This document shows, in pieces, positions 15,649-24,389 of a DNA stretch of 47,167 nt (position 1 is the stretch's first letter; every line of letters begins with the position of its first letter). The translations under genes and the position numbers were made by a program. This DNA comes from Ignavibacteria bacterium (GTDB lineage Bacteria > Bacteroidota > Ignavibacteria > Ignavibacteriales > SURF-24), in NCBI GenBank assembly GCA_025612375.1, contig JAAXKN010000034.1:1-47167 (forward strand), read 5' to 3'. The notes beneath the pieces are model-generated. The model searched no databases, was not told where the DNA came from, and saw only the letters and a program-made list of their open reading frames with translations.

Positions 15649-16770
15649 TTATTTTTGTACCTGAATACTGCCTGAATCAACTTCTCTTTTCTTAATTCTG
15701 ACCTTTACGAACTGAAATCCCTGTACCATGCTGATCATGAGCGATATCATTAAAATTGCAGCGCCGATCGTGCTCCATACGCTAAAACTCTTTGCAAAAA
15801 TGCTCCAGAGGCCCATCGTCCAGGCGCTTCCATATAATATAATGAGGTGAACCACATAAATCGGAAGTGTATTTCTCCCGATGTGAAAAATTATAGGCGG
15901 AACCTTCTTTACCATAATTGCCAGGTAAGACATCCCGCTGTTTAAGAGTAAAACGATGCCAAGCCTGAAAAATATCAGGTTGGGACTCGTTGTCCAGAAA
16001 TTACTCTGCTTGTAGATTGCCAGTTCCAGAGTATTTCCTATCAAAGAAATTGCAATAAAAAGAAATGCCATGTATAAAAGGTTCAGGCTGAACCTTTTTG
16101 TAGTGAAAACCTCGCTGTTGTGTGCAAGATAGCTTCCGAGGACGGCACCGGCAAAGATGAATCCAATCCATGGAATGAGCGGAAAAAGCGAGCCTGTCCC
16201 CTGGTAAAGGTATCCTGCAATTGGAAGCGGCAGAAACTTAATCCAGTCAATTTTCGAAAAGAGGGGATAAAGTGAAAATGCAACAAAAGCCGCCGTTGAA
16301 AAGACCAGTACGTCCCTTAAGTTAAATTTCTCTGCCAGGTAAAGCAATCCGATTAAGAACAGTATGCCGAAGCCGATTAAATGCAGTACATCGACCTGGA
16401 AAAATGTCTGCCACTGAGATGCACTGACATTGTAGAAGTCGAATATATAAGGCGTTGGATATCTTAAAAAATAAGCCAGCCCCACAAGCAGCAAAAATCT
16501 TTTCAGCCCCTTTTTTGCCCTGGGATTTTCACTGAAAGGGATTTTATTCATGCGGAACAGGTAAGTAAAAACAGTTCCCGAAGAAAAAAGGAAAATCGGA
16601 GCCGTCAGGCCCCTCATGAAGAACCAGAAACTAAATAAAGGTGAGTCAAATGTTCTGTAGCTGTCTGCAAGAAGTGTATCTACTGTGTGCCCCTGAACCA
16701 TCATTAGTACGGCAAAAGCCCGCATAAGATCAATAAATATGATTCTGTTTTTTTTCTTGTCTTTCAACAT
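15649..16770 (-). CDS. Multipass membrane protein of the HGSNAT/DUF1624 acyltransferase family
   Basis: A 373-residue polytopic protein with about ten hydrophobic segments. The N-terminal block IFIDLMRAFAVLMMVQGHTV, the segment LTAPIFLFSSGTVF and the later IFHIGRNTLPIYVVHLII are typical of membrane acyltransferases related to heparan-alpha-glucosaminide N-acetyltransferase (DUF1624). Such proteins move acetyl or acyl groups across the membrane onto sugars; the substrate here is unknown. The ATG at 16770 (AGAG a few bases upstream) is a better start than an in-frame TTG at 16794. It precedes ruvB by 12 bases. The 258-base upstream gap holds AT-rich sequence and the hairpin of the next operon. 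Confidence 0.75.
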   Translation of the reverse strand: MLKDKKKNRIIFIDLMRAFAVLMMVQGHTVDTLLADSYRTFDSPLFSFWFFMRGLTAPIFLFSSGTVFTYLFRMNKIPFSENPRAKKGLKRFLLLVGLAYFLRYPTPYIFDFYNVSASQWQTFFQVDVLHLIGFGILFLIGLLYLAEKFNLRDVLVFSTAAFVAFSLYPLFSKIDWIKFLPLPIAGYLYQGTGSLFPLIPWIGFIFAGAVLGSYLAHNSEVFTTKRFSLNLLYMAFLFIAISLIGNTLELAIYKQSNFWTTSPNLIFFRLGIVLLLNSGMSYLAIMVKKVPPIIFHIGRNTLPIYVVHLIILYGSAWTMGLWSIFAKSFSVWSTIGAAILMISLMISMVQGFQFVKVRIKKREVDSGSIQVQK

Positions 16771-16973
16771 TATTATCTCTAAAAGTATCTCCAAAAGTCA
16801 CAAAAACATAAAATCTATAATTCTGGATGTAAAAATACGTAAAGTATCCCAATAATTAAACAGTTATTTAGGATAAGTAGTTCTTTTTGGTATATGCTTA
16901 AAGGATAGCGATTTTAATGAAAAATTGAAACATAATTATTGTTCCCGGCTCAGGAATCGTGGGAAGCAAGAGG

Positions 16974-17007
16974 CCGTGAAAAAGCAAAAAAGCTTACTTT
17001 TTCACGG
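16974..17007 (-). terminator. Hairpin after the mutase small-subunit gene
   Basis: CCGTGAAAAAG (16974-16984) pairs perfectly with CTTTTTCACGG (16997-17007), 21 bases past the stop codon on the minus strand. The inner part also carries GCTTTTTTGC, which can give the U-run for a nested terminator. Likely the end of the transcript that begins upstream near gatC. Confidence 0.6.
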
Positions 17008-17028
17008 TTCTCCTGAAGCAGAATGATC

Positions 17029-17436
17029 TTAATCTCTGGGGTGGGTATTGCAATAGTTTGTAATGAACTCAATTACCTGGGAGGTTGGGGTTCCAGGGGT
17101 AAAAAGTTCTCCGACACCGATGTTTCTCAGTTCCTTGAGGTCTCCTTCAGGAATAATTCCCCCTCCTGTAAGAAGCACGTCATTGAGTCCTTTTTCCTTC
17201 ATGAGGGACATAATCCTCGGGAAAATTGTCATGTGTGCGCCTGAAAGAATGCTTATTCCAATAACATCCACGTCTTCCTGTATTGCAGCTTCAACTATCA
17301 TTTCCGGAGTCTGTCTTAAACCGGTATAAATTACTTCCATACCTGCATCTCTTAATGCTGCAGCAATTACCTTTGCACCTCTGTCATGTCCGTCGAGACC
17401 AGCTTTAGCAACAAGAACTCTGATTTTTTTATCCAT
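17029..17436 (-). CDS. Methylmalonyl-CoA mutase small (B12-binding) subunit
   Basis: A 135-residue stand-alone cobalamin-binding domain. The [10 protein letters not shown] motif gives the B12-ligating His17; SILSGAH and LTGGGIIP complete the cofactor pocket. This corresponds to the C-terminal domain of methylmalonyl-CoA mutase, which in many archaea and some bacteria is a separate subunit that pairs with a catalytic large subunit; ethylmalonyl or isobutyryl-CoA mutase small subunits look the same. No large subunit is in this window. AGGAG six bases before the ATG supports the start. The HIT gene ends 12 bases upstream, so both are probably on one transcript. Confidence 0.9.
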   Translation of the reverse strand: MDKKIRVLVAKAGLDGHDRGAKVIAAALRDAGMEVIYTGLRQTPEMIVEAAIQEDVDVIGISILSGAHMTIFPRIMSLMKEKGLNDVLLTGGGIIPEGDLKELRNIGVGELFTPGTPTSQVIEFITNYCNTHPRD

Positions 17437-17448
17437 TTAAGTCTCCTT

Positions 17449-17859
17449 TTACTGAATTTCCTGCCTTATTCTGTCGGCAAATTTCTTCATTTCAGTTTCT
17501 TTATAGTTTTTTAGATTCAGCATGAATTTGATCTCATCGTTAAAATAGCGGGGGGTTATGTGCACGTGGAAATGAAAGACCGACTGCCCTGCTGCTGCAC
17601 CATTATTCGTAAAAATGTTGTAGCCGTCGGGTTTTAAGCCCTTCACAATTGCATCAGTAACCTTCCTGGTTGCATGAATAAGTGAGTGGAGGCTGTCTTC
17701 CGGAATATCCAGAAAATCCACATAATGGCCTCTTGGCACAACCAGTATATGCCCGAAATGTATCGGCTTTATATCCAGAAACGAGACTACCTTGTCATCT
17801 TCATAAATTATCTCGGCCGGTGACCTGCCGGCAATGATATCACAGAAGATACAGTTCAT
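17449..17859 (-). CDS. HIT-family nucleotide hydrolase
   Basis: A 136-residue histidine-triad protein with the motif HFHVHI carrying the catalytic His and the N-terminal block CIFCDIIAGRSPAEIIYED typical of the HINT branch. Cys3 and Cys6 with two His residues form the zinc site in related enzymes. HINT proteins hydrolyse adenosine phosphoramidates and aminoacyl-adenylates; the physiological substrate is uncertain. It lies 12 bases before the mutase small subunit and 100 bases after the PLP deaminase gene. Length is slightly longer than the common 105-120 residues because of a C-terminal helix. Confidence 0.9.
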   Translation of the reverse strand: MNCIFCDIIAGRSPAEIIYEDDKVVSFLDIKPIHFGHILVVPRGHYVDFLDIPEDSLHSLIHATRKVTDAIVKGLKPDGYNIFTNNGAAAGQSVFHFHVHITPRYFNDEIKFMLNLKNYKETEMKKFADRIRQEIQ

Positions 17860-17959
17860 ATGACCCGCTATTTTCTTATGACAAAATTACTAATTTTTCC
17901 ACCAAAAGCGCCACTTTATTTATGGAGCCTGGCATCTTATTTTTTCCCTGAATACACTC

Positions 17960-18919
17960 TTAAAAGGCCAGATATTTTTCTTTCTTTGAAAACACCCCGA
18001 AAAGCCCACCCGTATGCACAAAAAGGACGTCGGTCTTTACTTTTCCTTTCAGAAAATTTTCATTAAAGGCATAAAAAGCCTTTCCTGTATAGGCCGGGTC
18101 CAGAATTATGCCGCTGCTGTGCGCAAAAGACCTGATCACTTCCAGCTTTTCTTCCGTGATATTCTTATAGCCCTCAGCGGAATAACCGTCAAGTATTTCA
18201 AGGTTAGTTTCATCTATTTTGCACGGCAGCTTGTATATCCTGATACATTCTTCGGCTAAAGCAAGGATTCTTTCTCTCATTTCCCCGGCCGAATAGAGTA
18301 CATTTACGGCATAAACCTTAAGTTTCAGCTTATTCAGAGCCGCCCCAACCAATAGTCCGGCGCTTGTTCCTCCGGAGCCGCAGGCTGTAATAATGCCTTT
18401 TAACCGGTTTAAGCTGGTCTGGAATTTCAACTCCTCAATAAAGTTGATGTAGCCCCAGATGCCAAGAGGTGAAGAACCGCCCTCAGGAACGACAAAAACC
18501 TTCTCCCCTTTTGCCCGGGCCAGAGAGTATTCTTCTTCCATAACGGAGTTAACCCGTAAATACTCATTTTTGTCCAGGTAACGTATATCTGCTCCTAAAA
18601 ACCTGTCCAGAAAGAGGTTGCCTTCAGCTTTGTTAGATTTTTTCCCCCAGAGGAATAGCTTTACATCAAAGCCCTGTGCCTTTGCAGCTGCAACGGTTGC
18701 TCTTGAATGGTTTGACTGCTCACCGCCGCAGGTGAAAATTTTTGTAGCGCCCTCTTTTTTAGCCTGGAAAAGAATAAATTCAAGCTTTCTTACCTTATTC
18801 CCTGAAAGTTCAAGACCCGTAAAGTCATCCCTTTTCATGAGGAAGTCTGCCCCGTTAAAACTCATTTTCTGCAGAGGTGTAGGGACGTTTGCAAGCTGTA
18901 TGCGTTTTGGGTATTTCAT
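17960..18919 (-). CDS. PLP-dependent D-cysteine desulfhydrase / ACC deaminase family enzyme
   Basis: A 319-residue fold-type II PLP enzyme. The cofactor lysine lies in SGNKVRKLEF, the substrate-contact loop is CGGEQSNHSRATVAAA, and the phosphate loop is ACGSGGTSAG. These match the family that contains 1-aminocyclopropane-1-carboxylate deaminase and D-cysteine desulfhydrase; in bacteria without plant association the second is more likely (D-cysteine to pyruvate, sulfide and ammonia). It starts 12 bases after kdsB, so it shares that transcript. No good ribosome site is visible. Confidence 0.82.
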   Translation of the reverse strand: MKYPKRIQLANVPTPLQKMSFNGADFLMKRDDFTGLELSGNKVRKLEFILFQAKKEGATKIFTCGGEQSNHSRATVAAAKAQGFDVKLFLWGKKSNKAEGNLFLDRFLGADIRYLDKNEYLRVNSVMEEEYSLARAKGEKVFVVPEGGSSPLGIWGYINFIEELKFQTSLNRLKGIITACGSGGTSAGLLVGAALNKLKLKVYAVNVLYSAGEMRERILALAEECIRIYKLPCKIDETNLEILDGYSAEGYKNITEEKLEVIRSFAHSSGIILDPAYTGKAFYAFNENFLKGKVKTDVLFVHTGGLFGVFSKKEKYLAF

Positions 18920-18931
18920 GGCAATTAACTT

Positions 18932-19693
18932 TTAGTGATTAATTCTGAACATTTTACTGTAATATCTTCTTGCCAGTTCAAGGTCCTCTGGCGTGTCAAC
19001 CGAGAGGCTTTCAAGTTCGGTTACGACAATCTTGATCTTAAAGCCGTTTTCCAGCATTCTGAGCTGCTCAAGTTTTTCAATCCTTTCCAGATCCGTGGGC
19101 GGCAGGCTCGTAAATTTAAGAAGGGCTTCCCTTCTGTAAACGTAAAGCCCAATGTGCTTATAGATGTCGGCCACCCTGAGACTTTCAAGATGGCTCCTGG
19201 CATCCCTTACAAAGGGGATCGGCGAACGCGAGAAGTAAAGAGCAAAGTTGTGGTAATCGAAGACCACTTTCGGTATCGAAGGGTTTTCAAGCTCCTCAAC
19301 TGTTGTAATCTTTTTCGCCAGGGTAGAGACATTTACGCTGCTGTCGAAGAACAGGGGTTCAATTGCCTCATCTATCATTCTTCCCTGAATAAAAGGCTCA
19401 TCCCCCTGAATATTGACTATAATATCTGCATGCGGCATGTTCTGTGCAACATATGCAATCCTGTCAGAGCCGGTTGCAATGTCCTTTGGAGTTACTATTA
19501 CCCTTGCTCCAAAGTCCCTTGCCACCTGGGCAACTTTTTCGTCATCTGTTGCAATTATCACCTCATGCAGCATTTTTGATTTCTGGCTGCTTTCATATGT
19601 GTGCTGTATCATCGGTTTGCCTCCGATATCGGCAAGAGGCTTGCCCATAAGCCTGGTCGAGGCGAACCGGGCCGGAATTATTCCTAGATTCAT
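18932..19693 (-). CDS. kdsB: CMP-Kdo synthetase (3-deoxy-manno-octulosonate cytidylyltransferase)
   Basis: A 253-residue nucleotidyltransferase that activates Kdo with CTP before transfer to lipid A. Motifs are IPARFASTRLMGKPLADIGG (nucleotide loop), IVNIQGDEPFI (metal-binding Asp), and SRSPIPFVRD with GLYVYRREALL further on. Length fits E. coli KdsB (248). It is not in the kdsA-lptB cluster but only about 4 kb from it on the same strand, in a group with gatC and the PLP deaminase. The gap from gatC is 21 bases. Confidence 0.95.
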   Translation of the reverse strand: MNLGIIPARFASTRLMGKPLADIGGKPMIQHTYESSQKSKMLHEVIIATDDEKVAQVARDFGARVIVTPKDIATGSDRIAYVAQNMPHADIIVNIQGDEPFIQGRMIDEAIEPLFFDSSVNVSTLAKKITTVEELENPSIPKVVFDYHNFALYFSRSPIPFVRDARSHLESLRVADIYKHIGLYVYRREALLKFTSLPPTDLERIEKLEQLRMLENGFKIKIVVTELESLSVDTPEDLELARRYYSKMFRINH

Positions 19694-19714
19694 TTATTTT
19701 TTGGCCTAAAGTTT

Positions 19715-20008
19715 TTATTCAACATTAATTACTTTGGGGACCTTGAAGAATTCCTCTGTAGCGTCGGGGGCATTCTTCAGGGCTTCTTCTCTCGGAACCG
19801 AAGGCGTACGCTTGTCCTCACGCAGCACTTCAGAAACTTCAACGGGATATGAGAGCGGCTCCACATCCGTGGTATCAAGCTCGTTTAATTTTTCCATATA
19901 ACCAAGTATCTGATTCAGCTCACCGGTAAAGCTATCCAGCTCGGTTTCACTGAATTTCAGCTTGGCCAGGGCGGCTATGTATTCAACATCTTTTCTTGTA
20001 ACGGACAT
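19715..20008 (-). CDS. gatC: Asp/Glu-tRNA amidotransferase subunit C
   Basis: A 97-residue GatC protein: VTRKDVEYIAALAKLKFSE at the N-terminus, LNQILGYMEKLNELDT in the middle and VEPLSYPVEV followed by LREDKRTPS. GatC links GatA to GatB in the complex that turns Glu-tRNA(Gln) and Asp-tRNA(Asn) into Gln- and Asn-tRNA. gatB lies 18 kb away in this window on the other strand and gatA is not here, so the complex is encoded at scattered sites. It precedes kdsB by 21 bases. Confidence 0.94.
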   Translation of the reverse strand: MSVTRKDVEYIAALAKLKFSETELDSFTGELNQILGYMEKLNELDTTDVEPLSYPVEVSEVLREDKRTPSVPREEALKNAPDATEEFFKVPKVINVE

Positions 20009-20082
20009 ATTTAAGACCTGATAAATTAAATTCTAATATAAATAATCTTTTTCAAATAAATAAGTTACCGGAGTATCTTTCA

Positions 20083-21189
20083 TTACTCCAGAGCTTCAGA
20101 CTGCGAAAGTTTTCTTACCGCGGCAATCCTTTTCTTTATTGAGGGATGGCTGTAGAAGAACCACTCCACAACGGGATGGGGCTCCTTGTCGCCCAGGTTC
20201 TGCTCGTTGAGCTTTTCAAGGGTTCTAATGAAGGCTTCGGCCTTTGCCGTAGACTCAATGGCGTAGCGGTCGGCCTGGTATTCATGCTTTCTGGACAGGG
20301 AGCTTGTTATCGGAGTTTCAACTACTCCCAGCACCATTCCCCACAAAAGGAGTATCGGGATAGCCGAGACCTGCGTAATGGAACTGTATCCAAAGTATGG
20401 AAGCGAGATTCTGTATAAAAGAGCCAGCAGGTAGAGAGTAAGGAAGCTGAAAACAGTGCCTACAACAATATTAATAATGATATGTTTATACTTGTAATGC
20501 CCCAGCTCGTGGGCAATTACGGTTTCAATCTCATCTGAAGAGTATCCATCAAGGAGGTTATCCCCCAGGAGTATTCTTTTGGATTTTCCCATACCCGTAA
20601 ATGCCGCGTTAGCCTTTCTTGTATTCTTGCTCATATCAAACTTAAAAACACTCTTAAGCTTAAGGCCCGCATCCCTGGCAAGCCTTTCAAGGCGCGATTT
20701 AAGATCCTCATCTTCAAGAGGGGTAATCTTATAGAATAAGGGCATTATTAGAACAGGCACTATCCTGGCCAGGACAACAGAAACCAGAAACAGTATGATT
20801 GCAAACGGCAGCCACCAGAGGTTTCCGAAGCGGTTAAGGACGTAGTAAAAAATAAATAAAAGCGGAATTCCGATAACGCCTGAAACCATTGCGCCCTTGG
20901 CACTCTCCCACATCCAGGCGCGGAATGTCTGGTTTGACAGGTTATATTTATGCTCCAGATAAAATTCCGTGTAGTAGTTTACAGGGAAAGAAAGAATTGA
21001 GCCCGCAATACTTAAGGTTATTATAAATGCAATAAAAAGCAGGTAACTGTTTGAAATGAAGCCTGCGAGGTAGTCTTCCAGCCTGAGGCTTAAGCCCGAT
21101 TTTAAGAATAAGAATACGATAAGGAAAGACAAGATTCCCTTCGTTATGCTTACTCCAAGTTTAATATTATTATATCTTTTTGAATCCAT
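20083..21189 (-). CDS. M48-family membrane zinc metalloprotease (Ste24/HtpX-like)
   Basis: A 368-residue integral membrane protease. Membrane segments occur near residues 15-35, 45-65, 95-115, 125-150 and two more after the active site. The HEXXH zinc motif is in IETVIAHELGHYKYKH and the third ligand Glu is in RKHEYQADRYA. The N-terminal segment NYYTEFYLEHKYNLSNQTF matches the CAAX-protease 1 N-terminal domain, so the layout is closer to Ste24 than to short HtpX. In bacteria these enzymes are linked to membrane protein quality control. It lies 74 bases before gatC; a strong terminator of the upstream YHS gene separates the two. Confidence 0.9.
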   Translation of the reverse strand: MDSKRYNNIKLGVSITKGILSFLIVFLFLKSGLSLRLEDYLAGFISNSYLLFIAFIITLSIAGSILSFPVNYYTEFYLEHKYNLSNQTFRAWMWESAKGAMVSGVIGIPLLFIFYYVLNRFGNLWWLPFAIILFLVSVVLARIVPVLIMPLFYKITPLEDEDLKSRLERLARDAGLKLKSVFKFDMSKNTRKANAAFTGMGKSKRILLGDNLLDGYSSDEIETVIAHELGHYKYKHIIINIVVGTVFSFLTLYLLALLYRISLPYFGYSSITQVSAIPILLLWGMVLGVVETPITSSLSRKHEYQADRYAIESTAKAEAFIRTLEKLNEQNLGDKEPHPVVEWFFYSHPSIKKRIAAVRKLSQSEALE

Positions 21190-21247
21190 ACTTAAAAATA
21201 CCTATAACAAAATTTCAAGGCAATCTGAATAATCGCCCTTTTAGGTG

Positions 21248-21276
21248 AAAAAAAAAGCAGCCTATGGGCTGCTTTT
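21248..21276 (-). terminator. Rho-independent terminator of the YHS gene
   Basis: On the minus strand AAAAGCAGCC (21276-21267) and GGCTGCTTTT (21262-21253) form a 10-bp stem with a four-base loop, followed by a run of T continuing to about 21248. It begins 25 bases after the YHS gene stop and so closes the upstream unit. Confidence 0.92.
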
Positions 21277-21300
21277 GTCTCCTGGTCCTTAAAAAACTTT

Positions 21301-21636
21301 TTATTTCTTATATTTTGTTCCGTCCTCATTTAATCTGGCCGCATATTTTGCCGGATCTTTCTTGAATTTGGCTGTGCATTTATCGCAGCACAGGCCGTAA
21401 GTTTTGCCGTTGTAGGCAACGAGCACCATTTCGTCTTTTTCCAGATCCTCACCTGAAACCGGGCAGACTTTATTAAACGGCTTTCCCTCTTTCACATCCT
21501 GAACTTTATCTTCTTTAGACGAAACCGTGGTAGTCACCTTGCTCTTGCTTACCTGCTTCTTATCCTTCTGCTGCGCATTTACGCCGAGACTGAAAGACAG
21601 CATTATAAATAGTGTCAGTACTAACAGGTTTTTCAT
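21301..21636 (-). CDS. Exported YHS-domain protein
   Basis: A 111-residue secreted protein. A signal peptide covers about residues 1-22, a lysine/serine-rich linker follows, and the C-terminal part is a YHS domain with CPVSGEDL and YGLCCDKCTAKFKKDPAKY. The four cysteines are those expected for metal binding in YHS/TRASH-like domains. The ATG at 21636 is chosen because it gives a proper signal peptide and AAAGG lies nine bases upstream; a longer in-frame version has no ribosome site. YHS proteins often handle copper or other soft metals; here no copper gene is near, so that is inference only. It stands 109 bases after batE and has its own terminator. Confidence 0.83.
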   Translation of the reverse strand: MKNLLVLTLFIMLSFSLGVNAQQKDKKQVSKSKVTTTVSSKEDKVQDVKEGKPFNKVCPVSGEDLEKDEMVLVAYNGKTYGLCCDKCTAKFKKDPAKYAARLNEDGTKYKK

Positions 21637-21745
21637 TGTATTATACCTTTCTTTGTTTTTGTTTAATATATCGCTTCTTAAGTTACCGGGACCAGGTTTT
21701 ATTATAATAAGCATTTATCCGGTAAAAAGTTCCGGAAAACAATAA

Positions 21746-22501
21746 TTAAATTTTCTTCATCTCCCCTTCCGAGAGCCAGCCCACCTTCCCGTCGGCAAGT
21801 TTCACCTTCACCCAGCTGTCAACTTTATCCTCGAGGCTCACCTTTATTCCCTCGTGGACAATGAATGCGTCGCCGCTATGCTCATCCGGAGAAAGTTTAA
21901 CGGTTACTGAAGACTGGGTTACAACTGCATACTCCTTGCCGTTATCGTAATTGTACCTGGATATCAGGATAACAATGGACAGCAAAAACACAGCGGCAAA
22001 TGCCAGGCCGGAGATGAGGATCCACTTCTGAAGGGCCTGCCTTCTGGCAAAGAAGTACCAGCCTATAATTGCAAGGAATGTCAGGTAGACAAAGTAAGAA
22101 AACAGCGTCCATCCGTTTACGGAAAACAGGTTCAGGAGCTCTTCCCACCACCTTACAAGGAATATCTTGGGCATTGCTTCAATCTTATCAACTGTTCTTG
22201 CATTTGCTATCTTCAGGTTATATGCCACATCCTCGTCATTTGGTGAGATCTTCTGCGCTTTCTCATAATTTAAGATGGCGTAGCCTATCATACCCACCTT
22301 AAAGTATGAATTCCCCAGGTTGTAGTAAAGCTCTTTACCGGAGTAGCCGTCACTTACTATTTTCTGGTAAATTTCAATTGCCTTGTCATAGCTCCCCTGC
22401 TGGTAGAAGCTGTTGGCTTTTTGCATCAGGTTTTCCTCTTCGGAGGCATATGTAAACTTCATGCTGAAGAGGACCAGTAAAATTATCGACAAATATTTCA
22501 T
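21746..22501 (-). CDS. batE: BatE: TPR and SH3-domain membrane protein
   Basis: A 251-residue protein with a signal peptide (about 1-19), two to three TPR repeats (AIEIYQKIVSDGYSGKELYY, NLGNSYFKVGMIGYAILNYEKA), two membrane segments (about 133-150 and 158-180) and a C-terminal bacterial SH3 domain (VVTQSSVTVKLSPD to DGKVGWLSEGEMKKI). This is the layout of BatE of the Bacteroides aerotolerance operon. It is the last gene of the Bat operon, 30 bases after batD. It probably helps assemble a periplasmic complex; SH3 domains of this type often bind cell wall peptides. Confidence 0.85.
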   Translation of the reverse strand: MKYLSIILLVLFSMKFTYASEEENLMQKANSFYQQGSYDKAIEIYQKIVSDGYSGKELYYNLGNSYFKVGMIGYAILNYEKAQKISPNDEDVAYNLKIANARTVDKIEAMPKIFLVRWWEELLNLFSVNGWTLFSYFVYLTFLAIIGWYFFARRQALQKWILISGLAFAAVFLLSIVILISRYNYDNGKEYAVVTQSSVTVKLSPDEHSGDAFIVHEGIKVSLEDKVDSWVKVKLADGKVGWLSEGEMKKI

Positions 22502-22531
22502 ATATAATAAACTTTAGTTTAATTTTGTTTT

Positions 22532-24361
22532 TCAGACTTTATTCTTCTCCAGGTCCACTATGATGTTCACGGCCTGGTCGTACATTTCTTTCATTGCGCT
22601 TGCTCCGTCGTTCATAGGGGCAAAGCGGACAAACTCGCATTTCTCAACTGCCTGTTTTACTTCGCCTATAAGGTCTTCAGGAACACGGCTGTCTTTAAGC
22701 CTTTCAAGCGCACTCTCCAGCGTGAAAGAGGCCTTCGGAATGTGCAGCTTGTCTTCCAGGTAGCCGAAGAGAGCCAGGGAAATATCCGAATAAAACTCCT
22801 GCTGGTTGTTCATTTCCATCGATTTGCGGGCGGTCTTAAGCCTGTTGCGCGCCATCTTCTCGGCCCTGGTGTACTTCATGAGCTGTACGTTTCCTTCAAG
22901 CCTGTCATTTTTCCTTTTCCACGATATAACGCCTGCAAGCAGTAAAGCCGGCAGAATTGCGGCAGCCCAGAACCAGAAAGAGGAAACCATATAGCCGCCA
23001 TTTCTCGACAGGCTTTCTGTACCGGTCTTGATGTACCTGATATCCTCGCCTAAGAGCTTTACGTCCTCTTTATTAAAGCCCTGCGTATTTGCATAGGTGC
23101 CGTCGCCTTTTTGAACGTTAATCGAAAAAGCCGGGGAGGTCACGGTAACATACCTTTTTGTCCTGGGATTAAAGTACGAAAACTCAAATGGCGGAATTTC
23201 CTTCTGCCCTTCTGCTCTTGGTACCAGGAGGTATTCAATGGTCTTCTGCCCGTTGACGTAGCTGCCGGATCTGTTGACCTGGTCGTTAACCTTTGGGTCG
23301 TATTTTTCAAAGCCCGAAGGAAGCTGCGGCTCTTTTAATTCCAGCAGACTTATATTTCCTGTGCCTGACACTGTAAGCTTAAGTGAAACAGGTTCATTTG
23401 CCTTTACCGTATTTTTATCAACTTCAGCCTTGAAGCTGAACTCACCAACGGCTCCGTTAAATGAATTTGGTACGTTCTGCCCCGGCAAGGGAAGAACGTC
23501 AATTTTAAGCACATTTGACTTTGCAGTATATTCAACCGTCTGCCCCTGATTGAAAAACGGGTCGTTAAAGAACTCATCAAATATGTCGCCGCGTCTTCTC
23601 TGTTTCGGTACAATGACGGGAATCTTCAGTTCAAAGGGCGTTACGGAAAGCTGTCCTGTCTGCGTGGGAAACAGGGCTGCTTTTTTCAGTACGCCAACGT
23701 GATACTGCTTGCCGTTATATACTTCCGTTGTAAAATTTATAGTCCTGTTGCCGTCCAGTTCCTCAGCCCAGAAGCCCTGGTAGGTCGGGAGCTTAGATAT
23801 CTGGGGCGACGAAATATCCATTCTTGTATAGAGCTTATAGGTAATTGTAATCTGCTCACCTTTAAGCACCTTCTGCTTATCGGCAACCGCCCTTATAAAA
23901 ACGTTATCGCCAATGCTTTGTGAGGAGGCCGACTGGTTATGCTGCTGGCCCCGTGCGCCGTTTTGAGACGCCTGCCCTTTGGTTACAGTAATTGTAATCG
24001 GCTGCGTCCTAAGTGTTTTCCCCTTAAAATCGATCGATGCCGAACCGATTGTAAACCTTCCCTGGTTAGGTGCCTGAAGATAAAAGGAATAAGTTAAAGA
24101 TGCTGAAACGGCACCGTTTATAATCTGCATGCTGGTCGACTGGTTCGGGCCCGAGAGCACTTCAAAGTTCTTAAAGTCCGGAGCCCTGAAACTCCTCAGG
24201 GCATTAATATTGTCCCCGCCAAACTGAAATACCACCTGAAAAGGCTCGTTCTGCGGTACAGTCGTACTGTTTACGGATGCCGTAAACGACTGCGCATGAA
24301 GATTAGTACTCAGAAGTATTACGCTAAAAAGTAAAGAAAAAAATGTTTTTGTTTTACGCAT
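22532..24361 (-). CDS. batD: BatD: large beta-rich membrane-anchored protein
   Basis: A 609-residue protein with a signal peptide (about 1-23), a long beta-sandwich region (BatD family; for example VPQNEPFQVVFQFGGDN, KGEQITITYKLYTR, EFSFKAEVDKNTVKANEPVS), a membrane segment (about 463-482, FWFWAAAILPALLLAGVIS) and a cytoplasmic helical tail. Bat proteins contribute to oxygen tolerance or envelope stability in Bacteroides and Leptospira, though the mechanism is unresolved. The ATG at 24361 is preferred over an in-frame TTG seven codons upstream; neither has a clear ribosome site. It begins 28 bases after batC. Confidence 0.88.
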   Translation of the reverse strand: MRKTKTFFSLLFSVILLSTNLHAQSFTASVNSTTVPQNEPFQVVFQFGGDNINALRSFRAPDFKNFEVLSGPNQSTSMQIINGAVSASLTYSFYLQAPNQGRFTIGSASIDFKGKTLRTQPITITVTKGQASQNGARGQQHNQSASSQSIGDNVFIRAVADKQKVLKGEQITITYKLYTRMDISSPQISKLPTYQGFWAEELDGNRTINFTTEVYNGKQYHVGVLKKAALFPTQTGQLSVTPFELKIPVIVPKQRRRGDIFDEFFNDPFFNQGQTVEYTAKSNVLKIDVLPLPGQNVPNSFNGAVGEFSFKAEVDKNTVKANEPVSLKLTVSGTGNISLLELKEPQLPSGFEKYDPKVNDQVNRSGSYVNGQKTIEYLLVPRAEGQKEIPPFEFSYFNPRTKRYVTVTSPAFSINVQKGDGTYANTQGFNKEDVKLLGEDIRYIKTGTESLSRNGGYMVSSFWFWAAAILPALLLAGVISWKRKNDRLEGNVQLMKYTRAEKMARNRLKTARKSMEMNNQQEFYSDISLALFGYLEDKLHIPKASFTLESALERLKDSRVPEDLIGEVKQAVEKCEFVRFAPMNDGASAMKEMYDQAVNIIVDLEKNKV

Positions 24362-24389
24362 AGTAAAGTTGTTTATATTCAAATTTGTT

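Noticed and set aside
18935-19579. A 214-codon open frame antisense to kdsB
   Set aside because: kdsB motifs are unambiguous on the other strand, and the antisense product has no recognisable domain.
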